Below, piece by piece: positions 1-12,500 of a stretch of DNA of 64,000 nt. The notes below the pieces were generated by a model. That model was not told the DNA's origin. It saw only the letters and a program-made list of their open reading frames with translations, and ran no database searches. The stretch is from assembly GCA_964035575.1 (NCBI GenBank), contig OZ037851.1:930001-994000 (forward strand), given 5' to 3'. The stretch comes from Rhynchopus sp. YZ270_cl-10. Taxonomy: Eukaryota; Euglenozoa; Diplonemea; Diplonemida; Diplonemidae. Every line of letters begins with the position of its first letter. Within the stretch, counting starts at the first letter, position 1. Both the position numbers and the translations under genes were made by a program.

Positions 1-964
1 CACACTGCGCACCATAAGCACATTTGTCGGTGTGCCTATACCTCCCACCAAACATACGGAGCAGACAGCTCTTGCCGTCCTTCACAAAGGCTTCACAGGT
101 GCATGACATAAAAGCAACGTCTGTCTTAGGGTACAGCCCCCTCTCGCAGTGTCCAACCTGCAAGCCGCTCGGGTCAATAGGGAGTACAGGAAAGCCAGGC
201 AGGAGGTCGTAGTCATGCTGTACGGTCATGCAGTTGCCGCCCTTCCCGACACGGTCCACCTTCACGCAGACCCCTGTTGCAGTCATCTCCTTCCACGTTG
301 CCAGGCCAGATCCTTGCAGCACAGCGTCGCCCACCTTCATGAGTTTGCACCGGAGTGGCTCCTTGCTGAGACTGTACTCTGGGTCTGTTCCGCGTCGCAC
401 TGAGTAGGTGCGCGTGTCTGCGAAGAAGCCTGGGTGGCAGAAGCTGTCTGCTGTGGGTACCTTGACGAAGACGTCCTTATGCTTGAAGTACCCCGCCATG
501 AGGGTGACATGCGGTGCGGAGGCTAAGGTCGGGGTCGCGATGTTTGGGGAGCAGGGGTGGCCTTCCAAGGCATACAACGCACAGCGCCCACCTGCACCGC
601 AGTAGCCCTCTTGGCAGGCAATGTCCGACCCGCACTCAGCCCCCATGGGTAAGGTGCGGGGCTTTGTGCATAAATTTGCATTGCACAGCTGCGACTTGCA
701 GTGCGCATCGATTGTGCACGAACCACCAATATCAAGCGAGTCGGTGCACATCCTCAACGTAGGATGGCATATCTTCAAATCCTGATCACGGTCCCACAAG
801 CTCCGCGCCGAAGTAGCCCCAGCATAGGCAGGCAAGGTAGCAGAGAGGTCTTGGTTAATGCACTGTTCCCCTGCCGCGCACGATCCAGAAGTCACCCTAC
901 TACACACCTGAGCAACACTCTGCCTCACATACAAGGCGATTACAACTATCGCCACGTCCTTCAT
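1..964 (-). CDS. Secreted cysteine-rich protein, partial (runs off left edge)
   Basis: The minus strand is open from an ATG at 964 to the window edge (321 codons, no stop), and an in-frame stop lies upstream of that ATG, so the start is well placed. The first 19 residues (MKDVAIVVIALYVRQSVAQ) form a plausible signal peptide. The rest is rich in cysteine with CxnC spacings, such as CTCEAF, CKSQLC and CQEGYC, and resembles EGF-like or other disulphide-rich extracellular modules without matching one cleanly. It is likely secreted or the ectodomain of a surface protein whose membrane anchor, if any, lies beyond the window. No family is recognised. No intron is needed to read it. Coding is convincing; function is unknown. 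Confidence 0.75.
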   Translation of the reverse strand, partial: MKDVAIVVIALYVRQSVAQVCSRVTSGSCAAGEQCINQDLSATLPAYAGATSARSLWDRDQDLKICHPTLRMCTDSLDIGGSCTIDAHCKSQLCNANLCTKPRTLPMGAECGSDIACQEGYCGAGGRCALYALEGHPCSPNIATPTLASAPHVTLMAGYFKHKDVFVKVPTADSFCHPGFFADTRTYSVRRGTDPEYSLSKEPLRCKLMKVGDAVLQGSGLATWKEMTATGVCVKVDRVGKGGNCMTVQHDYDLLPGFPVLPIDPSGLQVGHCERGLYPKTDVAFMSCTCEAFVKDGKSCLLRMFGGRYRHTDKCAYGAQC

Positions 965-1644
965 TATTGGATAAAAATCAAGTCAAAAATAGCTATGAAA
1001 AAATCTGGATTGGAGTGGATATTTTTAGAAAATGGGTTAAAGTTATTCAGGGAAAAGAGGAGGGGGGGGAAGAGGAAAACCATTTGACACCTCCTCAAAG
1101 TGTAGCGAATATACAGACGTTTGAAGTTTTTGTTTTGTTTTGTTTTTAGATAAAAAAGCGAGAGAAAGGATATAATGTACGATAGGAAAGAGAGAGAAAA
1201 ATATGAAAGACAAAGAGATAAAAAAAAGGAGGGGGGAGGATATTTTCTGCACTGGGGCAGAGCTGGCGCTCTTATCCGTGCTGTTCCCCCCCTATTTGGA
1301 AAAATATTTTTTTTTTCAACACACATTCAAAATTTTGCGCCAGAAGCCCACCCCACCCATCCTACGCGACACAACCCTGTCTCCCTATGCTAACAAAAAG
1401 ACGTTGTTAACGTTGCCAGAAGGTAGGTGGGCATGTGTGTTTGATAACTCATAGGGGAAATTCTTGCACAGAATATGGCCTCAAGTGTGCATGTGTATGT
1501 ACTCAGAACCCGATTCTGGGTACCAAAAGAAGTTTAGTTCGACCCTCATCTCACGGACACGCACAGGTATTATTATACGAAAAAGGCTTATTGGTGACAG
1601 AGGAGGGAGGAACCAACCCTAGCTTTGCAGACCTAACACAAACA

Positions 1645-1780
1645 AATAGTAACACTGATAGGTAAAAAGGAAAAAAAGGTTTTTTTCGTTGATTGCTCAA
1701 TTACCCTGTTAGAGGGGTGATTTGGCGACCGTATCGGAGGAACTATTTCTCCTTTTAAGCTACGCTTGTAGGTATAAAAA
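1645..1780 (-). repeat. Dispersed repeat R1, copy 1
   Basis: About 135 bp shared with 10826-10940: both carry CAATTACCCTGTT, ACTATTTCTCCTTTTAAG and CTACGCTTGTAGG in the same order. The second copy lies inside a proven intron. Conceptual translations are alike only because the DNA is alike. Confidence 0.75.
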
Positions 1781-3360
1781 AAAAGGGGTGAAGTTGATAG
1801 CGGTACCGTCTGTATGGACAGACCCAGAGAAAAAGACTTGAAAGATGAATACGTCTCACACATTGTTCAAAAATTGATTCTGATAACATGAAGACATCAC
1901 TTTGCAGACACGGTACAAAAGAGGCGATGCCACACAGCACCACACTATGATATGTCCACCATTGCAGAGAGTGTGAAGGGGGGCAATGGTGACAGAAGAC
2001 ACGTACTCCAAAGGGGGGGAGACTGGGAAAGCGAACAAAAGGGAATCGTTGGTAAGATGGGCGTACGCATCGCAGTGCTTAGCCACCGTAATGGCACCAA
2101 CGTAACGGTGGTGCCACAGTTTTTGAGAAAAGGGAGGTGAGAGAGTGTAGTAGAAGCTGGCAACATGTATGCATCTCGGTGTGCACACCAAAGAAATGTA
2201 GAACACACCAAAGAGTCTACGACGTTGCAAAAAGGGGAAAAAAAAATTGAAAAAGAGAGAAAAAAAAAAAAAAAAATGAAGAACCCGAAAAAGGTCCTCT
2301 CTTTGTCTATCAGATAACCAGATTTTCGCTATTTAAATCTGCACTGCTATTTTTTTGTACGCATCTTAACAAAAAAAAAGGGGGGAGTCGGCGTACGAAT
2401 ATGAAAAATGGTGTCAAAGGACACTAAAGACCGATGCATGCACTCGGCTGATAAATCACAGTTCCAAAAAAAATGATAACGTGCGGTCACCTCTGTGATT
2501 TTCACTTTTGAAAACGAAGGAAACCACTGATGAATTGTGCTCTGACAAATATCTTAATAAACACAACACCCAGGACGGCTGTACTGCCAACATCGCTTAC
2601 CAAAAGAGGACAAACTTGAAAAAGGTGCTCAAAATGCTTCGGAAGCACCCATCGACGAAACACTTCCCACAGTGGCATGCTCAGCAGCGTGGAGGCACAC
2701 TGTACACCCATCGGGGAGTTTGTACCCATTCACCAGGAAGGGGAATACTGAGAAAAATGCACTAAAAAAACCTCCCCATTTGGCACCTTGGGGTTATGTG
2801 TGCACATAAAGAGTACTCCCGCAACCTAAAGAAACAGCGTGTCACCTGGCAGCCACCTGGCAGCCACCATTGGCTAAAAACTCAAATCTAATGAAAAGGG
2901 GAGACGGGGAACCCGGAGGGATGAAAGTAACATAGGGGGAATCAGTTTTGACGTGAACGGTGAAGCGAGGGGGGGGGGAAGGGAGCGTCCTGACCTTGTT
3001 TGCTGATCCGGTAGTGCTCAGGGGGTGACGTAGTTCCTTTATTTATTGCGTTACATAAAGCAGAGGTGGTCAGCAGACACTTCCACCAAACTCTCCAGAA
3101 GGAAAAAGAGCGTACGTCGGCAGGTGAAAGGTTCAAAACTGGGGAAAAGGTGTTCATTTCGACCTACTGCCCTAATATTCGAGGGCTTCATGGACGCACC
3201 ATTTACTTATGAACTGACGGTGCGTACAAATCCATTTGTATTCGCGTAGAATCATCCGAGAATGTTATTGTTTTAGGACAGGTCATAAATTTATCCTTTG
3301 AACAAACATTGGTGTACACACGTCAGAACTACAATATTGCCACTCAAGTGGACTAAAGAG

Positions 3361-3397
3361 AAGTTGAAAGTGCAAACGCCTCATCGACGGACGCAAG
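3361..3397 (-). promoter_or_regulatory. Motif B copy (putative branch/acceptor module)
   Basis: On the minus strand: TGCGTCCG, then GAGGCGTTTGCAC, then TTTCAACTTC, followed by a pyrimidine run ending CTTTAG. Lies directly downstream (minus sense) of a motif A copy. Confidence 0.5.
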
Positions 3398-3424
3398 CAC
3401 TGGAAAGTAGACAAAAGAAAAGTT

Positions 3425-3462
3425 TAGTAAGGTGAACCTAAGCCTCTTCCGCTTAGTCACCA
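3425..3462 (-). promoter_or_regulatory. Motif A hairpin copy followed by a strong acceptor-like tract
   Basis: Minus strand: GACTAAGC, loop with AGAGG, GCTTAGG, then TTCACCTTACTAAAC and a pyrimidine tract ending TACTTTCCAG. Stem is CTAAGC/GCTTAG. Confidence 0.55.
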
Positions 3463-4384
3463 AGGGAAGTTGACAGCAGTGAAACTAAACAACACTCAGA
3501 CGACGTGCACATCGTATGCACGACCATCCGACTGTACGAAAGGCCCTCCTGCTTGCACTGTGAATTTGTTTGCTGTAATTGAGACGGTTTCAATCAGGGA
3601 AGCTATCAGGTGAATACGGGGTTGTTGGTACCTCAAAAAAAAAAATGCAAAAACGACTTCAGGATATCCCACGCACCATCCGTCGTTTTCCAGTTCTATT
3701 TGCCAATGCTTGATTATTCAAATAAAAAATACTTGACCTGAAAATGCTTGAACGAATGCTGCAAAGACAGGCCACATCTCGTGATACAAAAATCCTGAGA
3801 ATCAGTATAGGATTGAGACGGTTAGGTAATGACCCTGACGAAGCTGTCAGTCTTAGCAAAACCGAGCCCTACAAAGGTTATTAATAAACTTTTTTTTGAA
3901 AAAAGGTAGTTTCTTTGTGTATAAAGATACACAGAAAACTAGTAAGATAGATGTGTTCGTGCACACAGCTATAGACAAGAGAAACGCCACCATAAGGGTG
4001 CACACTCAGAAGCGAGGGAAGGTTTCATTCCTCCAAAGAAGAGACAAAAAAGAGAGACAAAAAAAAGGTGAAAGTGAACACCCAATGTGCAGAAAAGTTC
4101 CGGCCATAAGAACTGCATGCCTTTCACAATCACACAAAAGAATGAAGAGGGGAAAACTGACACTGACACAACTAATTTTTCGTTTTGTTCGTTAATTGTA
4201 AGAAAATAATACGATATCGCTCGAAGGCTTGACGGCACCTTGTCCCTAAAGAGTAATGCAGAGATGAGACCGAAAGCTCAGTGTGTTTGCGTGAAAACTA
4301 AACTAACATTTTGCCACTTGATTTGTCCTCACTAATCTACTACTGTGTCTTTTTTCGTTGACCGCAGCAAAAAAAAAAGTTGGC

Positions 4385-4492
4385 GTAAAATACAAAGCCC
4401 TCTCGTGAACAGTGTACCTTGGTACATGACCCAACCATGCAGTCTTACATCCATTTCGTGGTTTACATCTGATATGTGCTACCCCCGCTTCC
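4385..4492 (-). repeat. Dispersed repeat R2, copy 1
   Basis: About 100 bp shared with the two copies at 17227-17340 and 17411-17502. Hallmarks are the palindrome TGTACCTTGGTACA, CACGAGAGG on the minus strand and CCATTTCGTGG. Confidence 0.75.
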
Positions 4493-5005
4493 ACTCATCA
4501 GCCAGATGAACGGGGATCATTGCGAAAAAAAAACACTCGGTCGGTTCGATCTATCATTCAGTATAAGAAAAAATGCAGTATGTTAGCTCTGGTCTGACTC
4601 CTTTCCCCTATTTTGATACTCTGTTGGAATAATGTAGACCCCACACTTTATTTTTTTTGTAAAACGTTTTTCGTACATTGCATCGATTGATGTAGTGACC
4701 CACCCTCCCCCACCTTCCCAACCCCCTGGTCAAACCGAGAGAACACTACCTCACGAACCCGGTATGTGCATACAATTTTTGGGTGATATTTTTTTGTGCT
4801 GTATCAACAAATCAGCGGAGTTCCCACCTCGGGGTGGGTAACTCAGGGAGTGACACGGCACCTTTTTTCTTCCCTTTTTTCTTTCTCTTTTGTGTTCGGT
4901 TCACTCTCTCCCAGCTACTTCATTCCACATCCACACCCCCTCCCCTCACTACCCCCCCCCCCCTCGCGTTACAACAGGAAAGACGAACGCATTGATCAAA
5001 AAGAG

Positions 5006-5060
5006 TAGTTGAAACGTGCTAAAACGCAGGTCAAACTCACGCAAAGGGTGGGACGTGAGT
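5006..5060 (-). promoter_or_regulatory. Motif B variant downstream of the 5109-5651 gene
   Basis: Minus strand: ACGTCCCACC, TTTGCGTGAG, then GCACGTTTCAACT and a T-rich run. It lies about 50 bp past the stop of the neighbouring gene. The copy at 41025-41069 is nearly the same. Confidence 0.45.
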
Positions 5061-5108
5061 GTCCAAAAAAAATGCACCTATCGCATTTCTAAAAACCCCC
5101 CTCGACTC

Positions 5109-5651
5109 TCATGCACGAGCCCCAAGACACCGCAGTTTGCTGCTACCACCACCCCCACCAAAGGTCCCTTCTGATGATACACTGCAAGTAAAGGTAAGGC
5201 ATCTTTCTGCAGGAAAGGTCTGTGGTGCGGGAGTGCAGAAGAAAGGGAGGGAGAAGAGCGTGCAGGCAAGCAGGTTTTCGAAGCGGTGTTCGAGGGTGAG
5301 CTCGCAGTGGGGCAGGCCCTTTGCGTGGATGAGTGCGAGAACCGCGTCTCTTACATCTTCTTCGAAAACACTGCGTTTGTAGGATTTGGGGAGCTCCTTT
5401 GGTGTGGGGCTCACACCAATGTGCGGTACCAACACATTCATGTCTTCGCTGTGGTTGCTCTCATCAGCTGCACGGAGGACCTCTGGTACTATGATGTCCT
5501 CAGCAATGCGTGTTGCCTCCCTCTGCACCGCCTGCAAGTATGCTGTCTTCCGTGTTGCCCTCCGCAACACAATCCGCTCCTCCAACGTCAAAGTCAAAGC
5601 ACCTCCCGGAGGTGGCGCAGAAGGACTCTCCGATACAAAGGATATTGTCAT
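5109..5651 (-). CDS. Unknown 180-aa protein
   Basis: Starting at the ATG of MTISFVSESP (5651) the minus strand codes 180 residues. The start was preferred over an in-frame codon further upstream because the added part is only low-complexity F/P-rich sequence from the homopolymer spacer. Residues 20-125 are charged and helix-prone (RRATRKTAYLQAVQREATR and VFEEDVRDAVLALIHAKG), which looks like real coding. The last 50 residues are less convincing: they contain pyrimidine-rich DNA with several CAG acceptor-like sites, so a 3' intron and a different C-terminus are possible. No family is recognised. Confidence 0.55.
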   Translation of the reverse strand: MTISFVSESPSAPPPGGALTLTLEERIVLRRATRKTAYLQAVQREATRIAEDIIVPEVLRAADESNHSEDMNVLVPHIGVSPTPKELPKSYKRSVFEEDVRDAVLALIHAKGLPHCELTLEHRFENLLACTLFSLPFFCTPAPQTFPAERCLTFTCSVSSEGTFGGGGGSSKLRCLGARA

Positions 5652-5924
5652 TTGGAAAAAAAGAGTATGACGAAAAAATAAAATAAAAACGAAGAAAGGG
5701 GGGCGGGGAACGCACGCCCCAAAAGGAGGCAGCACTGAGAAGGAATGTTTTTATGGGGGATATCCCGCGTGTGGGTCAGAAGGGTCCGAAGGGAGAAGTT
5801 CCCAGTGGATGTAGTTGGCTTCAAAAGGCAAATGAGAACAATGGTCTGTCGGAGGGGCTACCAAACCAGGCAGAGAATCTGCATGCATTACCCCGCTAGG
5901 GTGTGGTGCTTGCCTGAAATGCCA

Positions 5925-6070
5925 ATCCCACCCCACCCCTCATCCCATCCACCAGCCAGCAATGGAGGGTCATCAGTGCTCAAGGTAGGCCCCACCCCAC
6001 CCCACGCCAGGGCCATATTCTGCGCAAGAATTACCCTCACTAGGCATCAATCCACCCCACCCCACCCACC
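5925..6070. repeat. CCCCACCCCA-type short tandem blocks
   Basis: Three blocks of repeated CCACC words occur at about 5925-5940, 5988-6004 and 6050-6069. Confidence 0.6.
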
Positions 6071-9000
6071 ATGACCACCACAACCATGTGGCCCGCAACC
6101 CCGACATGGTTGCAGATAGGGCCTACCTAGAACCCGAATGTTCAGAGGCACGCTCTGGATGTGCTAAGGTGGTCGATATCAACCTTCTCGCAGTGGCCTT
6201 GCCTTGCGGACGGCAATCAACGTCGCGTACGTCACATGCGGTTCCATTGTCCACGAGCAGCTTCTCAGGAGCTCGCTGTCCCCAAGCAGGCTAGAGTGTG
6301 AACACGCGGGGTTGTTGGAATGATGCAGTCATAGAAAGCACTACAACAGAACAAGCTGGTCCTCCTAGGTATCCCTCCCCTCCCCTCTTCCCGTCCTCAC
6401 CCCCAGGGAGTCTGCCGCTCTGATAACATCGCCACCCTCTCAAAGTCTGAGTGATCTTCGCAATGAACGCTGCCTGAGTTTTCCTGCACCCACCTACACC
6501 CCGCCTTGGACAATACCACACAGGAATTACCCAAAAAATGATCAAAAAAGAAAAAGGGGGGCTCGAACGCAAGACACAAGACCCCCCCGCATCATCCTCC
6601 ATCCCCTGCCTCCTCGATGGCGGACCCTGGATGCGTTCTTAATCAGGGTGACATGGCGCGATGCAGCTTCGCCAGAACGACTGGGATGTCCCGGTCATTA
6701 CGAGGACGAGGTCTTTGAGGTTCTTGAAAAAGCAGTGAAGCTGCACCCAGCGAGCGCAGAGAGAGGGGACGGGGCACATCCAGACGCCAGTGGAAGATGT
6801 TAAACAAAAGAGGCTGTGCCCACCTCTGTGGTGCTCTACATAGCCTCTAGCAGCTTGAGGTCACCTGGCTCAAGGAGCCGATCGGGAACTGGAGAACAGA
6901 AAAATGGAGCAAGCACACCCAAGAAATGAATCAGAACACCCAGAACATCAAGTGTCCGACCCAGAAGCAGCGCTGCTCCGCTTCCTCGGGTGAAGCATTG
7001 CCCCAGATGCTTGACCCTACCCTCGGAGTGGAGATCTTCGTTTCAAATATGCCTTTCCGTTGCTGATCCGGCGACTGTCGCTGACAGTGTTGTCCCCATG
7101 TGGATGAGCCTCATGCCGAGGGTATTTCGTTCTCTGTCTCCCTGGGCAGTGCACAGAGCAGCAGATACCCACATCCTCTGTTACCACACACATCACAAAA
7201 AAAAACAAATACCGAACCTCCAATGCCAAGACAGCCATCGCGACACTGTGAGACTGTGCGTCAGGTGACAAACAGAGAAACCGTGTCAGCGTTCTTAGGG
7301 CCTTTACGCTAGGCCGACCCCCCTACACCCCCTTACCCTTACACCCCCACCCCACTCACGTAAGAGCCTTAGGGGAATAAGTGCCCAATACCCATTCCCT
7401 CTCCATCTCAACCCTGCTTTAAAGTACGAATGCTTCCCTATAGAGACCTATCCTGCTCCCCGCACCTCTACGCTCAAGCATGTATGCCGATTGTGCAGTG
7501 AAAGAACGGATGCACCGTCACATCCCTTTCCTCAAAACACAACTGGGCAATGCAGTGAAAGGATGGGCAATCCAACCTTGTAGAGCAAGAAGACAACTCA
7601 AGCAGTAGGCCCATACATCTTACAGAGAGGGTAAGATGACGTTCCTTTCCACTCAAAACAAATGCAGCGAAACAGCTGTGCAACACCTGGACTCTCAGGG
7701 CTCAAGGTTGTGTGAAATTAACCACACACCGAGCAGCGAAAGACGGGGCACAAAACACATCACACAGGGTTGTCCTGATGAGGCAACTGCACACAACAGT
7801 ACAGGATACTCTCTTCACCCCCTAATACCAAGCAAACCCACAAAGATTCTCTCACATCTTCTCCCCACCTCAAATTCGCAAAAACAAATGCTCCAGCATC
7901 TTACTCAAAAAAATGCGTCAGTGGTCCTCCCACCTTCCCATCCCGGCTCGGCTGTACTCTGCGCTGTGCTGCCAACGACACCCCAAGAGACCCTCTCCCA
8001 CAGCACTATGTTGCACAACGAATTGAACAGCATATGCGTGGAAAAAAAACCCCCCTCCTCCCAAAGCAAAGATTCCCCCTTTTTGAGGTACCTTTGCACC
8101 CACATCCCCCCCCGCCTCCAGCTGAGGAAGCACTGCACGCACAGCACTATCAGAAAAGCAGTGTCCCACCTGGCAGGCCCCCACTTCATAGGTTCCTGCC
8201 TAATGGACAACGCATGCTCTTGAGAAACAGACCCCCTCGTGCATTCACCCTTATTCTGCAATTCCCCCCACCCTCCCTTGCATTGCTTCAGTCTGCAAAG
8301 GCTGTGCACAATGGGTGCTGTAGTTCTCGCAGTGTCACTTTGGTGGTCGGAAAGTGCAGTGCTTCAAATGCCCACATCCCTTCCCCCCGGGGGGCGTCTT
8401 GCAACACAAAACGGCAGGATCAACCAGGTTTCTTGTCACCCTAATCGATAGCGGATTGCTCCCTGCCATATGAAGCAGGACAGAGAGCAGCCTCAGTCAA
8501 GCTACAGCGCAAAACACTTCGCACCGCAGTGCGAGGGACCTATTATACAGAACAGTGCAGTAGGGGGCATGGTCAACGTAAAAAGAGGGGTTTATTTCGC
8601 TTTTTTTTTGTGAGAAATACCATGGTAACTATAGCCCGCATGGCCAAATGAAGACAAAAAAAAGGCACCCACACGAGGGGGAGAGGTGGGGATATGGTGG
8701 GTGACCCAATGAGAGTAAGAGGGAGAGAGGGAGAGAGAGAGAGTGACGCGACGAACGCGGAACACTTCACTCACCCCCCCCCCCCCCCCCCCCCCTCCAG
8801 CTCACCCTCCAGGTACTCGGATCGCCCTTCTTCCTGCCCAAATAGAACAGAGTACAATAGACCAAAAGGTGTGCGGGGGAATAAGGAATGAATGTAACAT
8901 AACAGGCAGTGAAGATCGGCTGTCATGGAGCAAACTATATTATTTCGTTCTAGATTCAATAAAGCAGAACGTGATCCGCATCCACGTTGCTGCCACGTTT

Positions 9001-9141
9001 GCAAGGGGTCGAAAAAAGGGGGTAACCTAAGGAATTCGAGAACAGAACTGCGCTGTTTTTTTGCATGAAGTTCAAAGACAATTTAATGTGAACCCTGAAA
9101 AAAAGGAAAAAATAAGGCAATAAAAAAACGAACGTTTTTTT

Positions 9142-9205
9142 GATAAATTGTTGGAGTAGTGTAGTTGCCTCGGTTGTGTTGCCACAGTTGTGCAATCTCC
9201 ACTGT
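9142..9205. repeat. Dispersed repeat R3 (second form), copy 1
   Basis: About 64 bp, almost the same as 23374-23437. It begins GATAAATTGTTGG after a T run, contains TAGTGTAGTTGCC and ends CAATCTCCACTGT. Confidence 0.75.
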
Positions 9206-9502
9206 CAGACAATTTTTCATAAAAAAAGGGGGTACCGATATGCAACTTCGCATCAACAGGGACTCTGTATCTTTTCGCTCTCCCCCCTCCCACCCTCCCC
9301 CAAAGTCTATGGTTAATATTGTGAGGTAAAAAAAGGGCAAACGTTTTTGTCCGAACCTCTACGAATAATGAGAAAAAAAATGAAATTTCTTTTTGAAAAG
9401 AAATTGTTGCAGGAATAAAGACCCCTACCCCCACCACCACCCCAAAACAAAAGAGAAAATCTTGGTAATGAGCCTGCCAAGAGAGAAAAAATATCAAACA
9501 AA

Positions 9503-12500
9503 TCACTCTCTGTAGTCGTAGTCTGGCAAGGGCACTTCGGTCTGCGCTTCCCTCCAGGCATTGTCTAGGTAGCGCAGCAATTCGTCATTTGGCATCGCAT
9601 TTTCAACTGCTTTAGCTTTTTCGAGTGAAATGGCGCGAACTTTAATAAAAGTGTAGCAACGGTTGTATGTTGTAAACACTTGCAACGCATCCCCAGAACC
9701 TACATCATCCTCTTCCAACCAATCAACTGTCTTATACGACTCTGCGTAGGTGCTACCATCAATGCAGAGGCGTGCATTCTGCACACTCGCAACATGCTGC
9801 AGAGGAATCCACCCACGGAAGGTACAAAGCGCACGACCACCACTGTAATAACAGATGTGCTTATTTGTAACAATGACATGCGCGTCCATGTCGACAGCTT
9901 CGTGGTGTCTTGGGTCAACAAAGCGAAGAAGACATTTGTAATTGCAGATAACAGATTCCGAAGAGAGCTCTGGGAAGTTGTCGCGGAAGCGGTTGTCTGC
10001 GCGCTTGACAAGGCTTTGAGTGTATTTGGTGTCTGCTTTCTCTTTTACTTCACGCACAGCGTCTGCCAAGGTGCGTGCCGCTGCGTGCCCTGCATATGAT
10101 ATGCCCGCCTGCGTCCGTTTGTGCAACTCCACCTCCGACTCTTCGGCCTGCTGCTTGCGTGAAATCTGCAAGGCTTGATGTAGGTCTCGACGCTCCTTCT
10201 TCGATGCCTCCCTCGAATTCTTCTTATGCACCCGCATCTCCCCAGGCGTAAAGTCCAAACAAGCAGGCATAGGAAACGGTGCACGCACCTTCGCCTCCAA
10301 CGGAGGATGCAACACCATGTCAATGCCCGCCTTGCACAACACCGTGTCGTCCTCCCCCACGCTGTAGTACTCTGCCCCTGTGAACACCTGCGGGAGGACC
10401 TCAAGAACCGCACTGCTCCCCTTCCCCGGCAGTGCCAGGTAGTGCTTGAGGTCGGTAGCAGAGAACACCAGGTTCCCGTTAACGGAGAGTACCCGTGCAG
10501 CATCGATGGGCACACCGTCAACAGTGCCGCTCGACGCAACGCGCAGTGTCCGTGTGTCCACAGAGAACCCGTTCTCCCACTTCCCAAATTGGTTTTTAGA
10601 GATCGTCATCTGCAGACGGTTTTCATCCTCATGGCTCCACGCATGCTTTGTGTGCTTTACACTGTATTTGTCGGGCCATTCCTCTCCAGTTTCTCCTTCT
10701 CGGATAAGCGCTTCGTCAATCTGTTAAGGTTGTGTTAGTTTAACTGCAAAAAAAAGCAACACCACTGCAATTTTGTAAGAATCTAAGCCTCTTCACCGAT
10801 TACACATATCATAAATGACTGACAAAAATAGCAACTCTGATAGGTAAGGAAAATGGGAAAGTTTTTTTTCCGTTGATATCTCAATTACCCTGTTGGAGAC
10901 CACTATTTCTCCTTTTAAGCTACGCTTGTAGGTATAAAAATAAAAAAACACTCCTCTGACATCTGCAAAAAAACACAATACGGGGTAGCCCGGTTTGGAT
11001 AATACCACTAAAAAATAGAGCAAAATCCTGCTAATCTGAAGGCTCTTTCGGGAACATACCATGTCAACATCAAAGTATACATCCACCTCTTCCTCCTGCC
11101 AGAGCGCTACAGCGTCACTTTCCCACGTACCCCACTCCGCTGTGGTCCAGGTGGGGTCCATCCACTTCTTCTTCTTCTCCATGAGAGGCGACGCTTTGCT
11201 CACTGCAACGGTGTCGGAAGTGCTGTACAGCGCGTCCTCGATGTAGGCCACCCACTGTAGGGAAGAAAAGTTTATAAGATGAACCACCTCTCTTACTTAG
11301 TCTGATTAGATTACTTAATGTTGTGAACATTGGTTATTCATCAATATTTTTTGTTGTAATTTTGGATCCTTTTTGTTTTGTTTTTGTTCTCTTACTTAGT
11401 CACCTCGGAAAAGGTGTTAACAAGGTGAGAGCAGTGCTGTTACTAGCAAAGAGAAAATATAAGATGTCCGTGTACTCTTGAGGAAGTTGACGCAAAGATA
11501 AAATATGGGACGCAGATGCGAAATGGAATCAAGTGGCTGAAAGAAAAGCGGAAAGTATGTGCCTGCATACCTTATCGCGAGAGGCTCGTGTCTCGCACGC
11601 AAAAAAGAGACGCCTGTCCTCCGTCAGCACCTCAAACGCGGTGTTCAGTAGGTGTCCAGGGGCCTGCATCTCACGCATCTCGGATGGCTCCACTTTCTGA
11701 AAAAAAAAGTGGTGGTGGGGAACACATTGTGAATAAGGGTACGTCTTTTGTAGTAATTGATCACGTATCGCTTGATCACTAAATGTAATGTTGTATGCTT
11801 ACACAGAAAACCGTTGACGGTTTCTACCATCAAAAATATGCCAACCGTTTGGGATTCCCAACACATAAGGCTACATACCGCACACAACTGAAAGCTGGAG
11901 AAGGGAAGCGTCTTCTCTGGTACACCCCCTTTGACGCGTGTGTAGAGGAGGGACTTGTCTTCTGTCCAGACCCAACGTGCGGGCCATTTGTTGCCGCCGA
12001 AGAACTTGGAGAGCTCGCGGGAGAGGGACTGGCCTTGGACGAGGTCGGATTTGGGTTTGTACATGAACTCGCCTTGCATGTCTGCCCAGACGTCTCCTAC
12101 TGTGCTGGTAGAGAAGAGATCGCGTGTGACTCTTGTGCGGTTGAAGGCCACAAGGTCCGTGATCGCAGAGACCCACACATTCGCCTCCCTCGCCGAGTTT
12201 GCTTGAAACGACTTCGGCTTCTGGTCCTTCACCTCAAGCTCAAAGACATGCTGCCGAGAGTGCTTCTGCTCACTCTCGGCAACACCAATAATGCGCGTCA
12301 CAGCGTTCAGGGACACAATCTTCCTGTTCGCACTCCCCGTCTCGTCCTCGGCAAAGCTAAGTTGTGTCTCGCTCAGTGAAACCCACTTCTTCGCCCATTC
12401 CTTACCAAGTGTTCCACCCAACTTCTTGAACACTGCCTTCATAGGAATCTGGTGCTGTACACGTAGATCCTGCAGGACCTGGCGTTCCTTCTCGGCAGGA

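Larger units (their letters stand above)
965..5108. other. Gene-free stretch with dispersed repeats
   Basis: No ORF here has coding character. The plus strand is full of purine homopolymers (A and G runs). It holds a copy of a dispersed repeat (1645-1780), motif copies near 3361 and 3425, a palindromic repeat (4385-4492) and a motif B copy (5006-5060) just downstream of the next minus-strand gene. It may be a transcribed spacer or 5' leader of the left gene, but that is not shown. Confidence 0.5.
5652..9502. other. Gene-free stretch; 5740-8560 differs in composition
   Basis: Between 5740 and about 8560 the long A/T homopolymers that mark other spacers thin out, and the sequence is richer in C and in GCAGTG words. 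I found no coding character on either strand and no rRNA, tRNA or snRNA that I can recognise. A 22-base C run sits at 8774-8795. Homopolymer-rich sequence resumes after 8580. Confidence 0.45.
10721..11059 (-). other. Intron 3 of the WW/PH/GRAM gene
   Basis: 339 nt with donor GTATGTT and acceptor CCTTAACAG, phase 0. An earlier GCAG is ruled out by an in-frame stop after it. It carries repeat R1 (copy 2) and a motif A copy, plus ACTAAC close to the acceptor. Confidence 0.8.
11255..11570 (-). other. Intron 2 of the WW/PH/GRAM gene
   Basis: 316 nt with donor GTATGC and acceptor CTTCCCTACAG. It contains motif B (11481-11520) and then motif A (11272-11303) immediately before the pyrimidine tract. 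Confidence 0.85.

Noticed and set aside
6545-6585. GTTCGAGCCCC box resembling a tRNA B-box, minus strand (also near 32765)
   Set aside because: No cloverleaf can be drawn around either; at most a tRNA-derived repeat scrap.
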